A DNA stretch of 64,000 nt from Nemania diffusa (lineage: Eukaryota > Ascomycota > Sordariomycetes > Xylariales > Xylariaceae). The notes beneath the pieces are model-generated. The model did not search any database, was not told the origin of the DNA, and saw only the letters and a program-made list of their open reading frames with translations. The stretch is taken from contig JBBPUQ010000008.1 in NCBI GenBank assembly GCA_038501195.1, forward strand, positions 3,110,501-3,174,500. Direction: 5' to 3'. The position numbers and the translations under genes are program-made. Of this stretch, positions 33,817-44,762 are shown one piece after another (the stretch's first letter is position 1; every line of letters starts with the position of its first letter).

Positions 33817-35950
33817 TCAAATTCGTCTGAAGACGTTTCCACTAGCGCTACGTCTTGTCCCGGTCCGCCTTTCCCCTGATGTTGAGGTTGTAGGCTGGAC
33901 TGTCTTGTCCACATTCCTCGTGGGCTCTGGTGCAAATGTAATCTCTTTATCGCCCACTACATCGCCGCCTCTGGCTTTGCTGGGGCGGCCTCCCTTTTGC
34001 GTCCTAGAGCCGAATGCTGCATCTCGATCTTGTTTCCTACCCTGTTGATTCGAAGAGCTGACGCGCATAACAACCGTGTCGCCTTTGGACTTCCGAGGTG
34101 CATCCTCAGAATTATCGCTTTCGTCACTGCTGCTGCCGCTACCCTCGTCACTCTCATCTGAGAAAGATGTCGCAGGAGCAATAGATTTGCCTGATTCAGG
34201 GTCAATCTTCGTGCTAGGATTGAGTGCCTTGAATTCTCCACTGTTTTCATCAATCTGGAACTCTTCATCCTCAAACATTCGGCTGAAACGATCATCACCA
34301 AGAACACCAGCATTGACATCAACCGTCGCTCGCTTCTCCTGTCGCTTGAGCAGTTTATTGACCAGTTTCTGATTGACCTTAACCTTCTTATTGCCACGGA
34401 TACGACTTGATCGTTCTTTTTCGACCTTCTCCTTGATGCGTTTGGCACGCTCCTCCTCGAAAGCAAATGGGTTGGCGATTAGTCGAGCTTGCTCGTATAG
34501 TCTCGAGGCTACGAAATACCCATGCATATAGGGCCGCAGCAAATTGGTCTTGCCGATTAGATGATCCATACTGAGAGATCTTAACTCCGGTAGGGTTAAG
34601 AACTTGTAGTTCTCGTAGTTATCTGTTGTCACCTCACCGGCCATCTCCTCGGTTAGAGAGTCGAGATGTGCTGCCCAACGTGGCGCGTTGCCCAATTGAG
34701 GAATCAAAAAAGCATGCATCGCCTGACCTTCATTGGCCGTAAGGATCATTCCAGTCCCCTTTACCCAGGTCGTAAAATTGATATCAACAATTGGCTCAAT
34801 GCTAGTCCAAGTGTGCCCAGTGGACTCCTCGTTGATTTTGATAAGTTGTTTGTCGCTGGACATTATCTTGCGCTCTGACGAAGAAGTTGTCATATGTGTG
34901 AGGTTTTTAATTGGGAATCCGCTCCCGTGGTCCTTCTGCCAGAGTGGCTTCGGACTTCGCATGTCAAAAAGCTTGACCACGCCTGTGGAACTTCCTGTGG
35001 CTATCGAAAGCCCCGAGTCGTTGAAATCCAGAGCCGTGATTTCACCCTCTTGGCCACCTAAAACGGCAATACGAGAGCGAGAGCGAGGATCCCAGAACTA
35101 TTGGTTTGACATTAGTAGCTGTCTAACGAAGGGCTCGGGGATATGTTACCTCAACGGAGCCAATAGAGGTTCCAAATGCGAGAAGATTGTGTGTGTTATC
35201 TGCGATTGCTATGGAATTCACGGCTGGGGCCCAAACTATACGGAGTAAGGTGTTAGTAAATGCTACTAATGGTAGGAATGCCAATAGGGGAAAGGTTGTA
35301 CAGACACAAGGAGCGCAAGACCTGCTTGAAACGAAGGAACGAAAGAGGGTAAAATACATACTGCTGCCCTGTAGTCCAACCTCGGAACCGCCATCACTCC
35401 CAACATCTACCCTGTAAGATTGCATGAATCTCCCGGCCTCGAGGTTAAACCTAAAGACCTCTCCATGGCCATCAGCACCAAGGCCTACGGATCCAATGAG
35501 GGCCTCCGTGGCTAGACGATCGTAGCAAAGGTCTCGGCCATATCGCGGTAGCTTGATCGTCTCGTGAAGACCAGCCGGGGTATGGAGCTCGACACGCCTG
35601 TCGCTTTGTAGATGTAGGGACTTGGAAGCATCGGTTGAGAGCAAGCTAAACTTGATGTTGAGGCTCGTGGTGTGTCGCGCGTATGATAGAGAAAGGTGTG
35701 GTAGGTAGTGGACGTGGATTTGTGGCTTGTAGGTTCCGGTTGAGACAACCCAATTGTTATCCTCCGAGACTCTCACGCAGGCACTCGCCTCCTCGAAGGC
35801 AAAGTCCTGCAAGAGCTCAATGCGGTTTTGAAATTCGGGATCGGCTTTCAAACTGCGTTTCCGTCTTCGAGCGAGCCAGTCAGGTAATGGCCTCGCAGTA
35901 TTGGCACCTGAGACGGTGTATACCGGTACGTCGCCTTGTTGAACATGCAT
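33817..35950 (-). CDS. ENP2: Ribosome biogenesis WD40 protein ENP2 (NOL10)
   Basis: Nucleolar small-subunit processome factor required for 18S rRNA maturation, 651 residues. Exons 35950-35362, 35235-35150 and 35097-33817 (introns 126 and 52 bp). The N-terminus MHVQQGDVPVYTVSGANTAR and PDWLARRRKRSLKADPEFQN are hallmark ENP2/NOL10 sequence. The WD-type propeller includes GTSIGSVEFWDPRSRSRIAV across the second splice and VKLFDMRSPKPLWQKDHGSG. A C-terminal NUC153 motif reads DDRFSRMFEDEEFQIDENSG, followed by an acidic/serine-rich tract and a basic tail. A LIxNPFAFEEERAKRIKEK helix is also conserved. The gene is divergent from MED13 (start 36763) with an 812-bp intergenic space. Confidence 0.96.
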
Positions 35951-36762
35951 AGTGAACTATGCCCTGGGAGAGGTTCAGGCGCAAAAAGACGCCATACAAG
36001 AAACAGAACAGGATATGGCGGCTTCGCTCACCTTCGCGATAGAGAAAATAAAGTGGACCGACTTATCGATAAGACTACCCAGCAGTGAATTAGGTAGGTA
36101 TACTTAGATGTATGGCCTACTCTGTGGAACAATGTCTAGGTACCTAAGGTACCTACCCCGGCCGATACACCTCGACCCACCTACACTAGGTCGGACGAAG
36201 CGGAACCTCAATACATGGAAGTATGCAAGGTGCTTGATTGGTTCGAATTGCATTGTACATATCATGAACAACAACCCAGCCAACATCAGACCGATTCATC
36301 AATCTAGATAGTGCACCACCGAACGTTGCCCTTGAGGCTGAACCGGACCCATTCTCCTTCACAGCAGCTATCATCTAGGGCACTCCCTCCCTTTTCGCTG
36401 GCAGACAACCAAACAAACCACACTCTGTCTCGTTCTTCAGGGGAAAAAATAAAAATAAAACCCTCCGATCTACGTGGATCCTCATGTTCTGGGCTCTGTC
36501 GCGGCATCGCTCCATATTTGCTTATATCCACGCCCCATTCTCGCCAGCGTCCCTTCAGCGATAGACATGGAGTCTAGCGCGTGTCGGCGACGTATAATCT
36601 TGAGAACCTTGAGAACCTTGGAACACTTCGGAACTGCCTCGAACAGCACCTGCGTGCTCCGCTAGTTGCTGCGACAAGCCCAGCCAGCTGTGTTATCCCC
36701 CAGCTGCACTGAGGCCGCACTGGGCCGACCGACCTACCGATTTCGCAGACACAGGTTACGAC
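35951..36762. promoter_or_regulatory. Divergent promoter region of ENP2 and MED13
   Basis: 812 bp between the two starts. Several TAGGTA/TACCTA tracts occur at about 36090-36190 (TAGGTACCTAAGGTACCTAC). Short ORFs here are not coding by any comparison I could make. No TATA box recognised. Confidence 0.5.
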
Positions 36763-39700
36763 ATGGACACCGGCGATTACGAGACCAATGCCTTAGTAGT
36801 TGTATGTTTCGCCGTTCGCTCGCCATATCTTGTTCATGATCGCTAGGGGCCCTGCTAACTCTCGAGCGATTTAGAATAACATCTCATCCATCGCTTTCGC
36901 TTTCTACGAACCTACCCCGTCCTCCTCCCCATCAACGCTCTTTACCGCCAACGCAAGCGAAATCGAGGCCGCTCTCCGAAAGGATGGACATCTCGTGCTT
37001 TTGGACGGTAGGCGAAAGGGCCTCTGGTGCTTTCGTCTGGTAATCAAAGGCAAGCCCGCGGCTGATGTGATCGAGGCGCCAAATTTCGAGAGGAACATTG
37101 AAAGTAATGGTTTCGCATTAACTCTCAGCGAGGAGGGCGCATTCGAACCGGCGCAGCTGGTAAAACATAGATTCTACGGTCCGAATGCGGCTAACACGCC
37201 GAGTAGCTCGTCCTCGAGCACGTCTTCTGCTTTCGACCAGGCCTTTCGCAGCTCTCAGTCTGCTACGGCTCCCTTCTTTCCGACCGCAGCAGCGGACCAG
37301 GATGTGAGGGCTCTCGGGCCTCCGGACTCGAAACTGAGTTTGACAACATCGCTTAGAGATGTTTACGAGTCCCTTCTTCAGGCTTCATATTCTGCCATAG
37401 CTGCGTGTTTCTCTTCAAGGACGGGCGCTGTGGTGCTGAGCTCCCGAACCCTCCTGCTGCTGCCGACCACTGTGCAGGCCGAATGCAGCACATTGCCGCC
37501 CATACTTGCATCGTTGCGAATATATCTCACAACCACCGGCAGCCTAATAATTAGTATGAGCCATTCATTCGCTAATAGTCTCGTCACTTTGTCCGAAAAT
37601 ATCACTAGCCAACTACCCCCGCTTGGAGTTACTGTCTTAGCCGCCCCCCTGGGAATGTTTGCAACATGCCAACCATATGCCTTAACTGACGCAACTACGA
37701 CGGAAGGGAGTCTTGGCCAGTCTCCAGATACTCAACCTCGGTTTAGATCCGAGAAAGACGACGGGCCCTGGAAATTCTTCTGCTCGAGATGGGTGCAGTC
37801 CAGAACGCTTTCCTTGCCGATCAAAGTAGCCCAAAAATGGATCAACCTACAGCGCCTACGACGGAAACTGGTCGAACAGAATAGCGATGGGAAGCGAACT
37901 CCGATGATGGGTCCCGCTCCAAGTATTTTATGGCCTGCAGATTTATGTTTCTGCAAAGCGATAACAAACTTGACGATTAATGAGCCTGTTGAATTACATG
38001 CATCACAGGCCGAAATGAATCTCGATCCCCTAACGGCTGCGAAAGCATGGTTCTCTAGCACAGCTGAACGCGAAGCAATGATAGGTCAAAGAAGGAGAGA
38101 AAGAGATACTGTAGCAGCCCAAGAGGCCTCGCTTACAGAACGACAAGTTCAAGTCTCCAGTAGCTTATCTCCTGTTACTTCACACCGACCTAGCCAAAGT
38201 GGAGCTCCTGTTGGTGGGATGTATCCAACGCCCCCAGATGGTGTCCAAGGCGTCGTAGGAGTTACGCCATCGATAGATGGCACCCTTTCCAGTCCTACCA
38301 ACAATCTTACAACTACGCTTGTAGCGGAGGGTGATATGGTATCGCATGCGCCAGCGGAGCCATATGGCGAAAGCTGGGAGGGTGCAGAAACGAAGCGAGA
38401 GCGCATTGGTGCTGCATTTGAATCAGAAAACTTATTTGGTGAACTGGGCCCAGACATGTTTGGAGACAACGACATCACTGAAGCAGACTTTAATTTCTTT
38501 GACGAACAGCCTGACAGTAATATAGACTTGGCTTCTTTAGATATGCCTGTCGTTTCCAATATTAATCCAAATCCGAATCATGATGCTAGTCTGGCTACAA
38601 GTCAGCTTCCTCAGATCAAACCAGATCCCTCGCACATGCCCACGCCCGGCCCTCCGCCAACCTTCGCAAAGCCAGAGCTTCGACACGCCCGAAGCTCATT
38701 AATAGATGAACCACGCCGGCAAGCTGTTCCGGACACGAGCCAGTCTATCAACGCCACCATTAAAAGATCAGCGAGTCCATTCAATCCAGACACAGTTTAT
38801 AAGCGAATCCGGGCCTCTCTTGATAACCACAAATCCACACGGCAGAACTCTCTAGTTTATGCGAATCATGGTAGTATATTTGATAAGGTAGACTTCGGGC
38901 CAGGCCTCTCCATGGTCAATAGTAAATATGAAGACAGCGGGCGGTTCGATTTTTCCATGGATCGGTCCAAAGGAACGAAGTCATCCAACCTCGAAACACC
39001 GCTCACTACAGATTATCTTCGGCGTCATGGAAAAGGCCGAAGAAATCTAAAAGAGTTACCAACGGCATACGGTGAGCTCTTCATTCGTATGCGAGGTAAT
39101 CAAAGCTCGGCCTCCAACCGTCCGAGTCCTCAGCACATCGACGGCCCCCACTCAGACGCGGATGATATAAGTTTGATATCTGATCAAGACGATTCGAGTT
39201 ATGACAGCGACGAGCCTCCGTCGCCGGTGAAGTCGTTAAGTGTACGACGTCGCCGTGGTGATGATGATGGTGACTCACTGGCTACATCGTTCAAGGATAT
39301 GGAGATGATGGATACCGCAGCCTCCCATCTACACTTTGAATTAGCGAGAAACTCCAAGTTCGAAATTGACATACCACTGACAAAGTATTTTGCGGATCCC
39401 GAACCCGCCTGGGTTCAATACTCTTTACCAGACGAGTTGTTCATCATGGCTGCACAGATTCTGACAGATCAGATCACGACTAGCACGCTATGGTCGAGTA
39501 TAGCAACCGAAACCTCGCTGCAGTCAGGAGTAGACCGGCGCCGGCATCTCTCTAACGTAGCGAGGAACTCGATGAAGGAGCTTCAGCAAGGCTTCCCTTC
39601 ATGCCTCCAACCCATCACGGGCTATCAATTGCGTTCTTTCATCGAAGTTCAAGATGTCCCCCTCTTAGGCCAACCTACTCGATTACAGCCAAGACCACCA

Positions 39701-41353
39701 GGCTCAGACCATATCAAACCGAGTAATCTATTCCAACTCCCTTCTCCTCGGTTTGAAATGCGGCGTTATGAAACCCGGCTGTCTGTTCTTCCATCTTCTA
39801 TATCCTTTTGGGAAAGTCTAGGCCTTAGCCCAACGCATGGTGCCAAAGATATCAACGCCCTCTGTCTTTTCCCAAGTCAAGACGGTGTCTCAGATAGCAT
39901 GTTAGTCTTCACGGATAGATTGCGAAGCACCTACGAATCTCTGAAGCTAGGTTCGTTTAGTAGGTTATCGACATCGTCATCCGATAAAGATGGGTTGTTC
40001 CCGTTCGATCGAGAGAGAGATGGTGTTCCGTCAGATAAATCAGGGTCTTTCTTAGGGCCATCGATTCTAGAGTGTGCATCCAGAGTATGCAAGGCACTCT
40101 CTGCTGCTTCGGCTGAGCAAGTTAATTTTGTACTCTTTTTTGTCTATACCCCAGATGTTCCAGGATCGATAGTCGAATGCTGCGCCGCCTTTAACCAAAT
40201 CTTTGAGAGATACAAGACTATACTGACCAGCCAAAAACTTCCATTCGTCAACGAGATGGCATTACAACTAATTCCTCAAAATCTTGTAGCATCTTGCTCC
40301 TCAGTTCCCATGCCGTCGCCAATGGAGCTTTCCAAACTAGCACTTGAGGTCTACGATAGATGTACGACGTTCAGCGGCGCCATGCCATCACCAGCCATCG
40401 TGCTTGAGCAGGCACTGCCTCGATTAATTGATTTCAAACTAAACCCAACCCCGTCGGCCTCTGTACTACACGAGAATACGTGTCTCCATCTTGGGTATGC
40501 TCAGAGCATCGATGAGAGATGGGTAACCGTGGCATGGACAGACAACAGGGGTAGCCAGCAAATGACCACATCGTATTGCCTTGGGAGAAAGGGGAAGAAC
40601 ATTGCAACACCCTTAGCAGACATCATCCATGAAATCTGGTCGACTACGCGAGAGCTCATCTCTTCTTGGAAAGTGAACTGGCGCATTATTGTGGCCAAAT
40701 GTGGTGTGATGGATGTGCATGAGATTGAACTATGGTCTAGTCTCGTTCAAACAGAAGCTAAATCTTCGATCAACTTAACTCTAATCACAGTTGACACCGA
40801 TCCGTCTCTGCAATTGCTCCCACCCATGGCTAGGATTCCAAATAATGCCACCTCCGTCTTCTATACGACGCCCGGCTCGACGCCACAAGGAGCAGTCGTT
40901 TCTCCGGAGCAGAGCGGCAATGCAGCAACCCCCTTTCGCGATAATACTGCTACGAGCGGGCAGACACCCGGCGGCGACAATAATGCAACAGATTCAGACG
41001 TCGATGCGACCTTGACCGACACAACTGACCATACATGGGGTGTTGTCTTGTCCCACAGACTACATAGTACAACCTCATTAACAGATCTAAATCCGGCCCT
41101 CGTGAGCGGATACCTAGTGAAGCGCGGGGGGATGCGAATCGAAGATCCACCCACCGTTATGGAGGTCAACATAGTTCATAGTGAAGGCAATCCAAGGGCG
41201 TACGAGGCCCTTTTACGAGAAATGCTTACCTACTATCGGGGCCTAGGTACACTTGCTCGAGCTCGTGGCATGGTGGATAAAGACACTGATATACGACCAT
41301 GGCACATTGCCGCCGCAGAAAAAGGCGTCAGGGCACTGTACATGCTAATGTGA
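36763..41353 (+). CDS. MED13: Mediator complex subunit 13
   Basis: Largest subunit of the Cdk8 kinase module of Mediator (yeast SSN2/SRB9), acting in the nucleus to repress or tune RNA polymerase II transcription. 1505 residues in two exons: 36763-36801 (13 codons, MDTGDYETNALVV) and 36875-41353; intron 73 bp. The N-terminal domain starts NNISSIAFAFYEPTPSSS and continues with HLVLLDGRRKGLWCFRLVIK. The central part is Ser/Asp-rich and likely disordered. The C-terminal domain has NFVLFFVYTPDVPGSIVECC, ERWVTVAWTDNRGSQ, RELISSWKVNWRIIVAKCGV and finally LTYYRGLGTLARARGM, which is the usual end of the protein. The tiny first exon is typical of fungal MED13 genes and explains the start choice. Confidence 0.95.
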
Positions 41354-41895
41354 TTGTGCTTTGCACTTTGCACTTTGCATACTTTCTATAGAGGGGGAGA
41401 GGCGGGGAGTGGGCATGCATTTGTATACTGTATACTGTACTTAGGACTTCGCATAGCATGGCATGGACTGGAATGTGGCATGTGGCATTAGCGTGGTCTG
41501 ATAGACAACATACCTGTCTAGCATAACGAGAAACTTGATTATTCGCATATTCACCTACGACGCCGTTTTAAAATGAAAAGATTGTAATATTATCCGTGAT
41601 TGTCTCTAAGTACCCGCATCGGATCGTGGCTTCGCAATTACAATACAGTATATCGCTTGCCCGCCGTCGCGTTTACTGTCCTAGAATTTTGTACCCAAGT
41701 CACTTGCACGTAGTAAATCCCTGCCATGTCTTTGCCCTTTCCCTATTTCTATATCCATCCCAATCAACCTTGGAGCCCGCTTATCTAGGTAATCGATCCT
41801 CTAATTATCCGGCAAGAAGAAAAATGTTGCCCACGGAACCCTCATCAGTCATGCATCGTCATCAAGGCCATCCCCGGCCCGGCTGGCCACTCTGC
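41354..41895. other. Intergenic between convergent MED13 and MTAP genes
   Basis: Just after the MED13 stop there are short direct repeats (GCACTTT three times at 41361-41385; TGTATAC twice near 41432; GTGGCAT twice near 41475). No gene seen. Confidence 0.5.
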
Positions 41896-43044
41896 TCACT
41901 GCTCTAGGAAACCAGGGAACAGGTACTGGGCCTTCTTCAGAGCGTCGGGGTTACGGCCGGCGGGCTTAGTGCAGAAGGCGACGGCGCCGACGGAGGCGCC
42001 CTCGAGGTGCTTGGCGGAGACGAGGTCGGCGTGCTCAGGGCGGGCGAGCTCGTCGAGGACGGCGCCAACGAGGCGGCGGGCGTTCTCGGCGTTGCCGCCC
42101 ATGCGGGCCATGACCATAGCGACGTCGACGTCGCCCTCGCCCTCGCGCCAGCAGTCGTAGTCGGTGGCCATGCAGATGACCTGGAAGGCGAGCTCGGCCT
42201 CGCGCGCGAGCTTGGCCTCGGGCAGCAGCGACATGCTGATCACGGAGCCGCCCCAGGAGCGGTACATGTGCGACTCGGCGCGCGTGGAGAACTGGGGGCC
42301 CTCTGTGCGGGGCGCGGAATCGCGTGTCAGTTTTGGAAGCTCCGCGAATCATAATAAGCATAGGGGGGAACTGGGGGAAATGATAGGGAGGGGGGTTGGC
42401 TAGATAGACGGCTTACCGATGCAGATGGCGGTTCCCTTGGGGTGCAGGACGACGCCCTCGCCTTGCATGTGCTGGGCGCAGTTCTTGACGACCTGGGCGA
42501 TCTTGGCGTCGTAGGGGTCGGCGAAGGGCACGTGGCCGACGAGCCCGTCCTCGAAGAAGGTGAAGGGGCGGTTGCCCTTGGTGCGGTCGATGACCTGGTC
42601 CGGGACGACGAAGTCCATGGGGCGGACCTCCTCCTGCAGCGAGCCGACGGCGGAGAAGCTGACGACGCAGCGCACGCCGAGGGAGCGCAGGGCGGCGATG
42701 TTGGCGCGCGCGGGGATCTCGTGGGGCGCGATCTGGTGGTGCTCGCCGTGGCGGGCCAGGAAGGCGATGGGCACGTCGCCGTGCTCGAGGATCATGATGG
42801 GCGCCGAGGGGTAGCCCCACGGCGTCAGGGGGTTCACGCGCGCGATGGGCACGTAGCCGTCGATCTTGTAGAGGCCCGTGCCGCCGATGACGGCGATCTT
42901 GACCGGTCCTGCGGGCGGGAGACAGGTGTCAGTAGACCTGCCATAGTGATGCGCTTGTTAAGGAAAGGGGGCTCCGAGAGTCTATGAGGGATGGACATAG
43001 GGGGTAAGGAACTCACGGTCAAAGGTTTGTGGAAGATCCGTCAT
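41896..43044 (-). CDS. S-methyl-5'-thioadenosine phosphorylase
   Basis: Converts methylthioadenosine and phosphate to adenine and methylthioribose-1-phosphate in methionine salvage (yeast MEU1). 308 residues; exons 43044-43017 (28 nt), 42908-42417 and 42302-41896 (introns 108 and 114 bp). Landmarks: VIGGTGLYKIDGY at the N-terminus, ARHGEHHQIAPHEIPARANI for phosphate and ribose contacts, SAVGSLQEEVRP, EGPQFSTRAESHMYRSWGG across the second splice, MATDYDCWREGEGDVDV. All are characteristic of eukaryotic MTAP. The coding exons are much more GC-rich than the surrounding DNA. Convergent with MED13. Confidence 0.96.
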
Positions 43045-44762
43045 GGCTTGTTGTTATTGTATCAAACGACTGTCTAATCTCGCTCCGCTAAAACAATGAA
43101 CTTAAGAATGTGCCTAGACGCCCAGTCTACGAAACACTCTATGTATTCGATCTACTTAGGTAACTTCGGATAGTAATAGCACGAAGGGCAGAAGAGGACA
43201 GGAAAAAAAAAACGCCAGCACGTTAACGTGCCCCTCCATTGCGATATCTCTGCTTTACCTCACAACCCCCCTTCCCCTCTCATGCCCCTCTATTATGGGT
43301 CTCCAGTAGGCAGGTGTTCAGGGGTAGGTTGCGACTCCCAGGTTTGCATCCAGGTGTGTTTTGGTCTGTGCAGCTTACCTATGTAGCAGCTGCTACCTAC
43401 AAGGAGACTATTATGTAGCTAGGTAGTACCTACATAGATCGCTAAGTGGTGTCCCTTAACCCAATCCCAAAACTCTTTGAGGTGATTCTCAAAGTACCAT
43501 AGAGATATGGAATGGTTCAAATAGAAGAACTTCATTTGACAATCCTCCTAGGTTTAAATCGTCAGACTCATTATCACTTTGCAATCAAGCGCACTAGGCT
43601 ATGAAGGTTGAGGGGCCTGACAACCCGACCAGTACCCCCCTACCCCCACATACCTACAGTGCTAAAAAACAACCAATAGAAAATAAGAGAGCCGCCCCAT
43701 CCGACCACTACTAGTAAAATTGAAATATTTTTTATTAAATAGCTAATCGATTAATAATTAATAAATAATTAAATATTAATTAAATATTAATCGATTGTTT
43801 TATTTTTATTTTTTATTTTTTTAAAAAATATATATAAATATTATTTTATTTTAAATAAAACTTTATATATATAAATTAATTGTTAATTAATTAATAATCG
43901 ATTAATATTTAATTAATATTTAATTATTTTAATTTTTAAAAAATAAATTTTATATATATATTTATTAATTATTAATTAATTATTAATCGATTATTATTTA
44001 TATATTAATTTTTTCTTAAGTTAAAAGTACTTTATTGCAATCGATTAATAATCGATTATTTTATCAATTTTATTTTTAAATTATCCGACTAGTACTAGTG
44101 TTTTAGCGCTGTTGATCGCATCCACTTCTCTGACCTGATTTGGGTGGTGGTGTGTTGATCAAGGGGGGGTACTGGTCAGGTTGTGTGGGTACACATGAAG
44201 GTTATAATACACTACCTACCTATTGAACTACGACAACCCATTCCAATCCAGACCTGCTCATCGTCATCTTATACAGACCACTTAGAGCTCACATGACTGA
44301 GCTAGTAGAACTAGCCTACTCGATTTCCAGGCAAAGCTTGAATGCTAGATTGCAGGGTAAAAGCATCTTATATTGTCGATATGAGCCTTGTCCAGCCGCA
44401 CCCACGAGATGATCGCCATCCAAATGCCGGCACATTGGGTGCTCTCCGTCCCGGCTAATCATGCTCACTAATGAAATCGTGATATACACATCTTGGCATT
44501 GTCACCAGCGTAATGCCTTACCAATATCCGATCTCGCCGTTTGGAGCCAGGTGTTGCGTCTCCGTGCTTGACCATGCAGCTCAAGCTGCCGAGAAGTTCT
44601 TGGACATGCAGCGGATCGATGCACCATAGAGGCTGTGGTTTTTGCATGCTTGGAGGTGGTTCTTTTAATATTCAACAGCCTGCCAATGCATTCTTTGGGC
44701 CTTGGTCGTCCCTGGTATTGTTAGAAGCTTGATCGAGTGCCGTTCGATCCGTATCTCTCGCT
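43045..44762. other. Intergenic containing a MITE-like insertion
   Basis: Divergent gap between MTAP and the flavoenzyme gene. Outside the AT-rich insertion at 43620-44184, TACCTA/TAGGTA tracts cluster at 43370-43440. No gene recognised. Confidence 0.5.
43620..44184. mobile_element. MITE-like element with ~21-bp terminal inverted repeats and AT-rich core
   Basis: CAACCCGACCAGTACCCCCC at 43621-43640 pairs with the reverse complement of 44164-44183 with one C/T mismatch; the flanking A/T at 43620 and 44184 extends the pairing. A second inner pair is AGTGCTAAAA (43658) and GTTTTAGCGCT (44100). Between about 43715 and 44085 the DNA is nearly pure A/T with repeated ATTAATCGATTAAT motifs. There is no coding capacity, and no clear target-site duplication was found. 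A non-autonomous DNA transposon is the simplest reading. Confidence 0.6.

Noticed and set aside
36108..36665. Several 60-90 codon frames between ENP2 and MED13
   Set aside because: Overlapping short frames on both strands with no resemblance; treated as promoter or leader.
42007..42987. Plus-strand frames opposite the MTAP gene
   Set aside because: Antisense shadows of GC-rich exons; the minus strand gives a complete MTAP.
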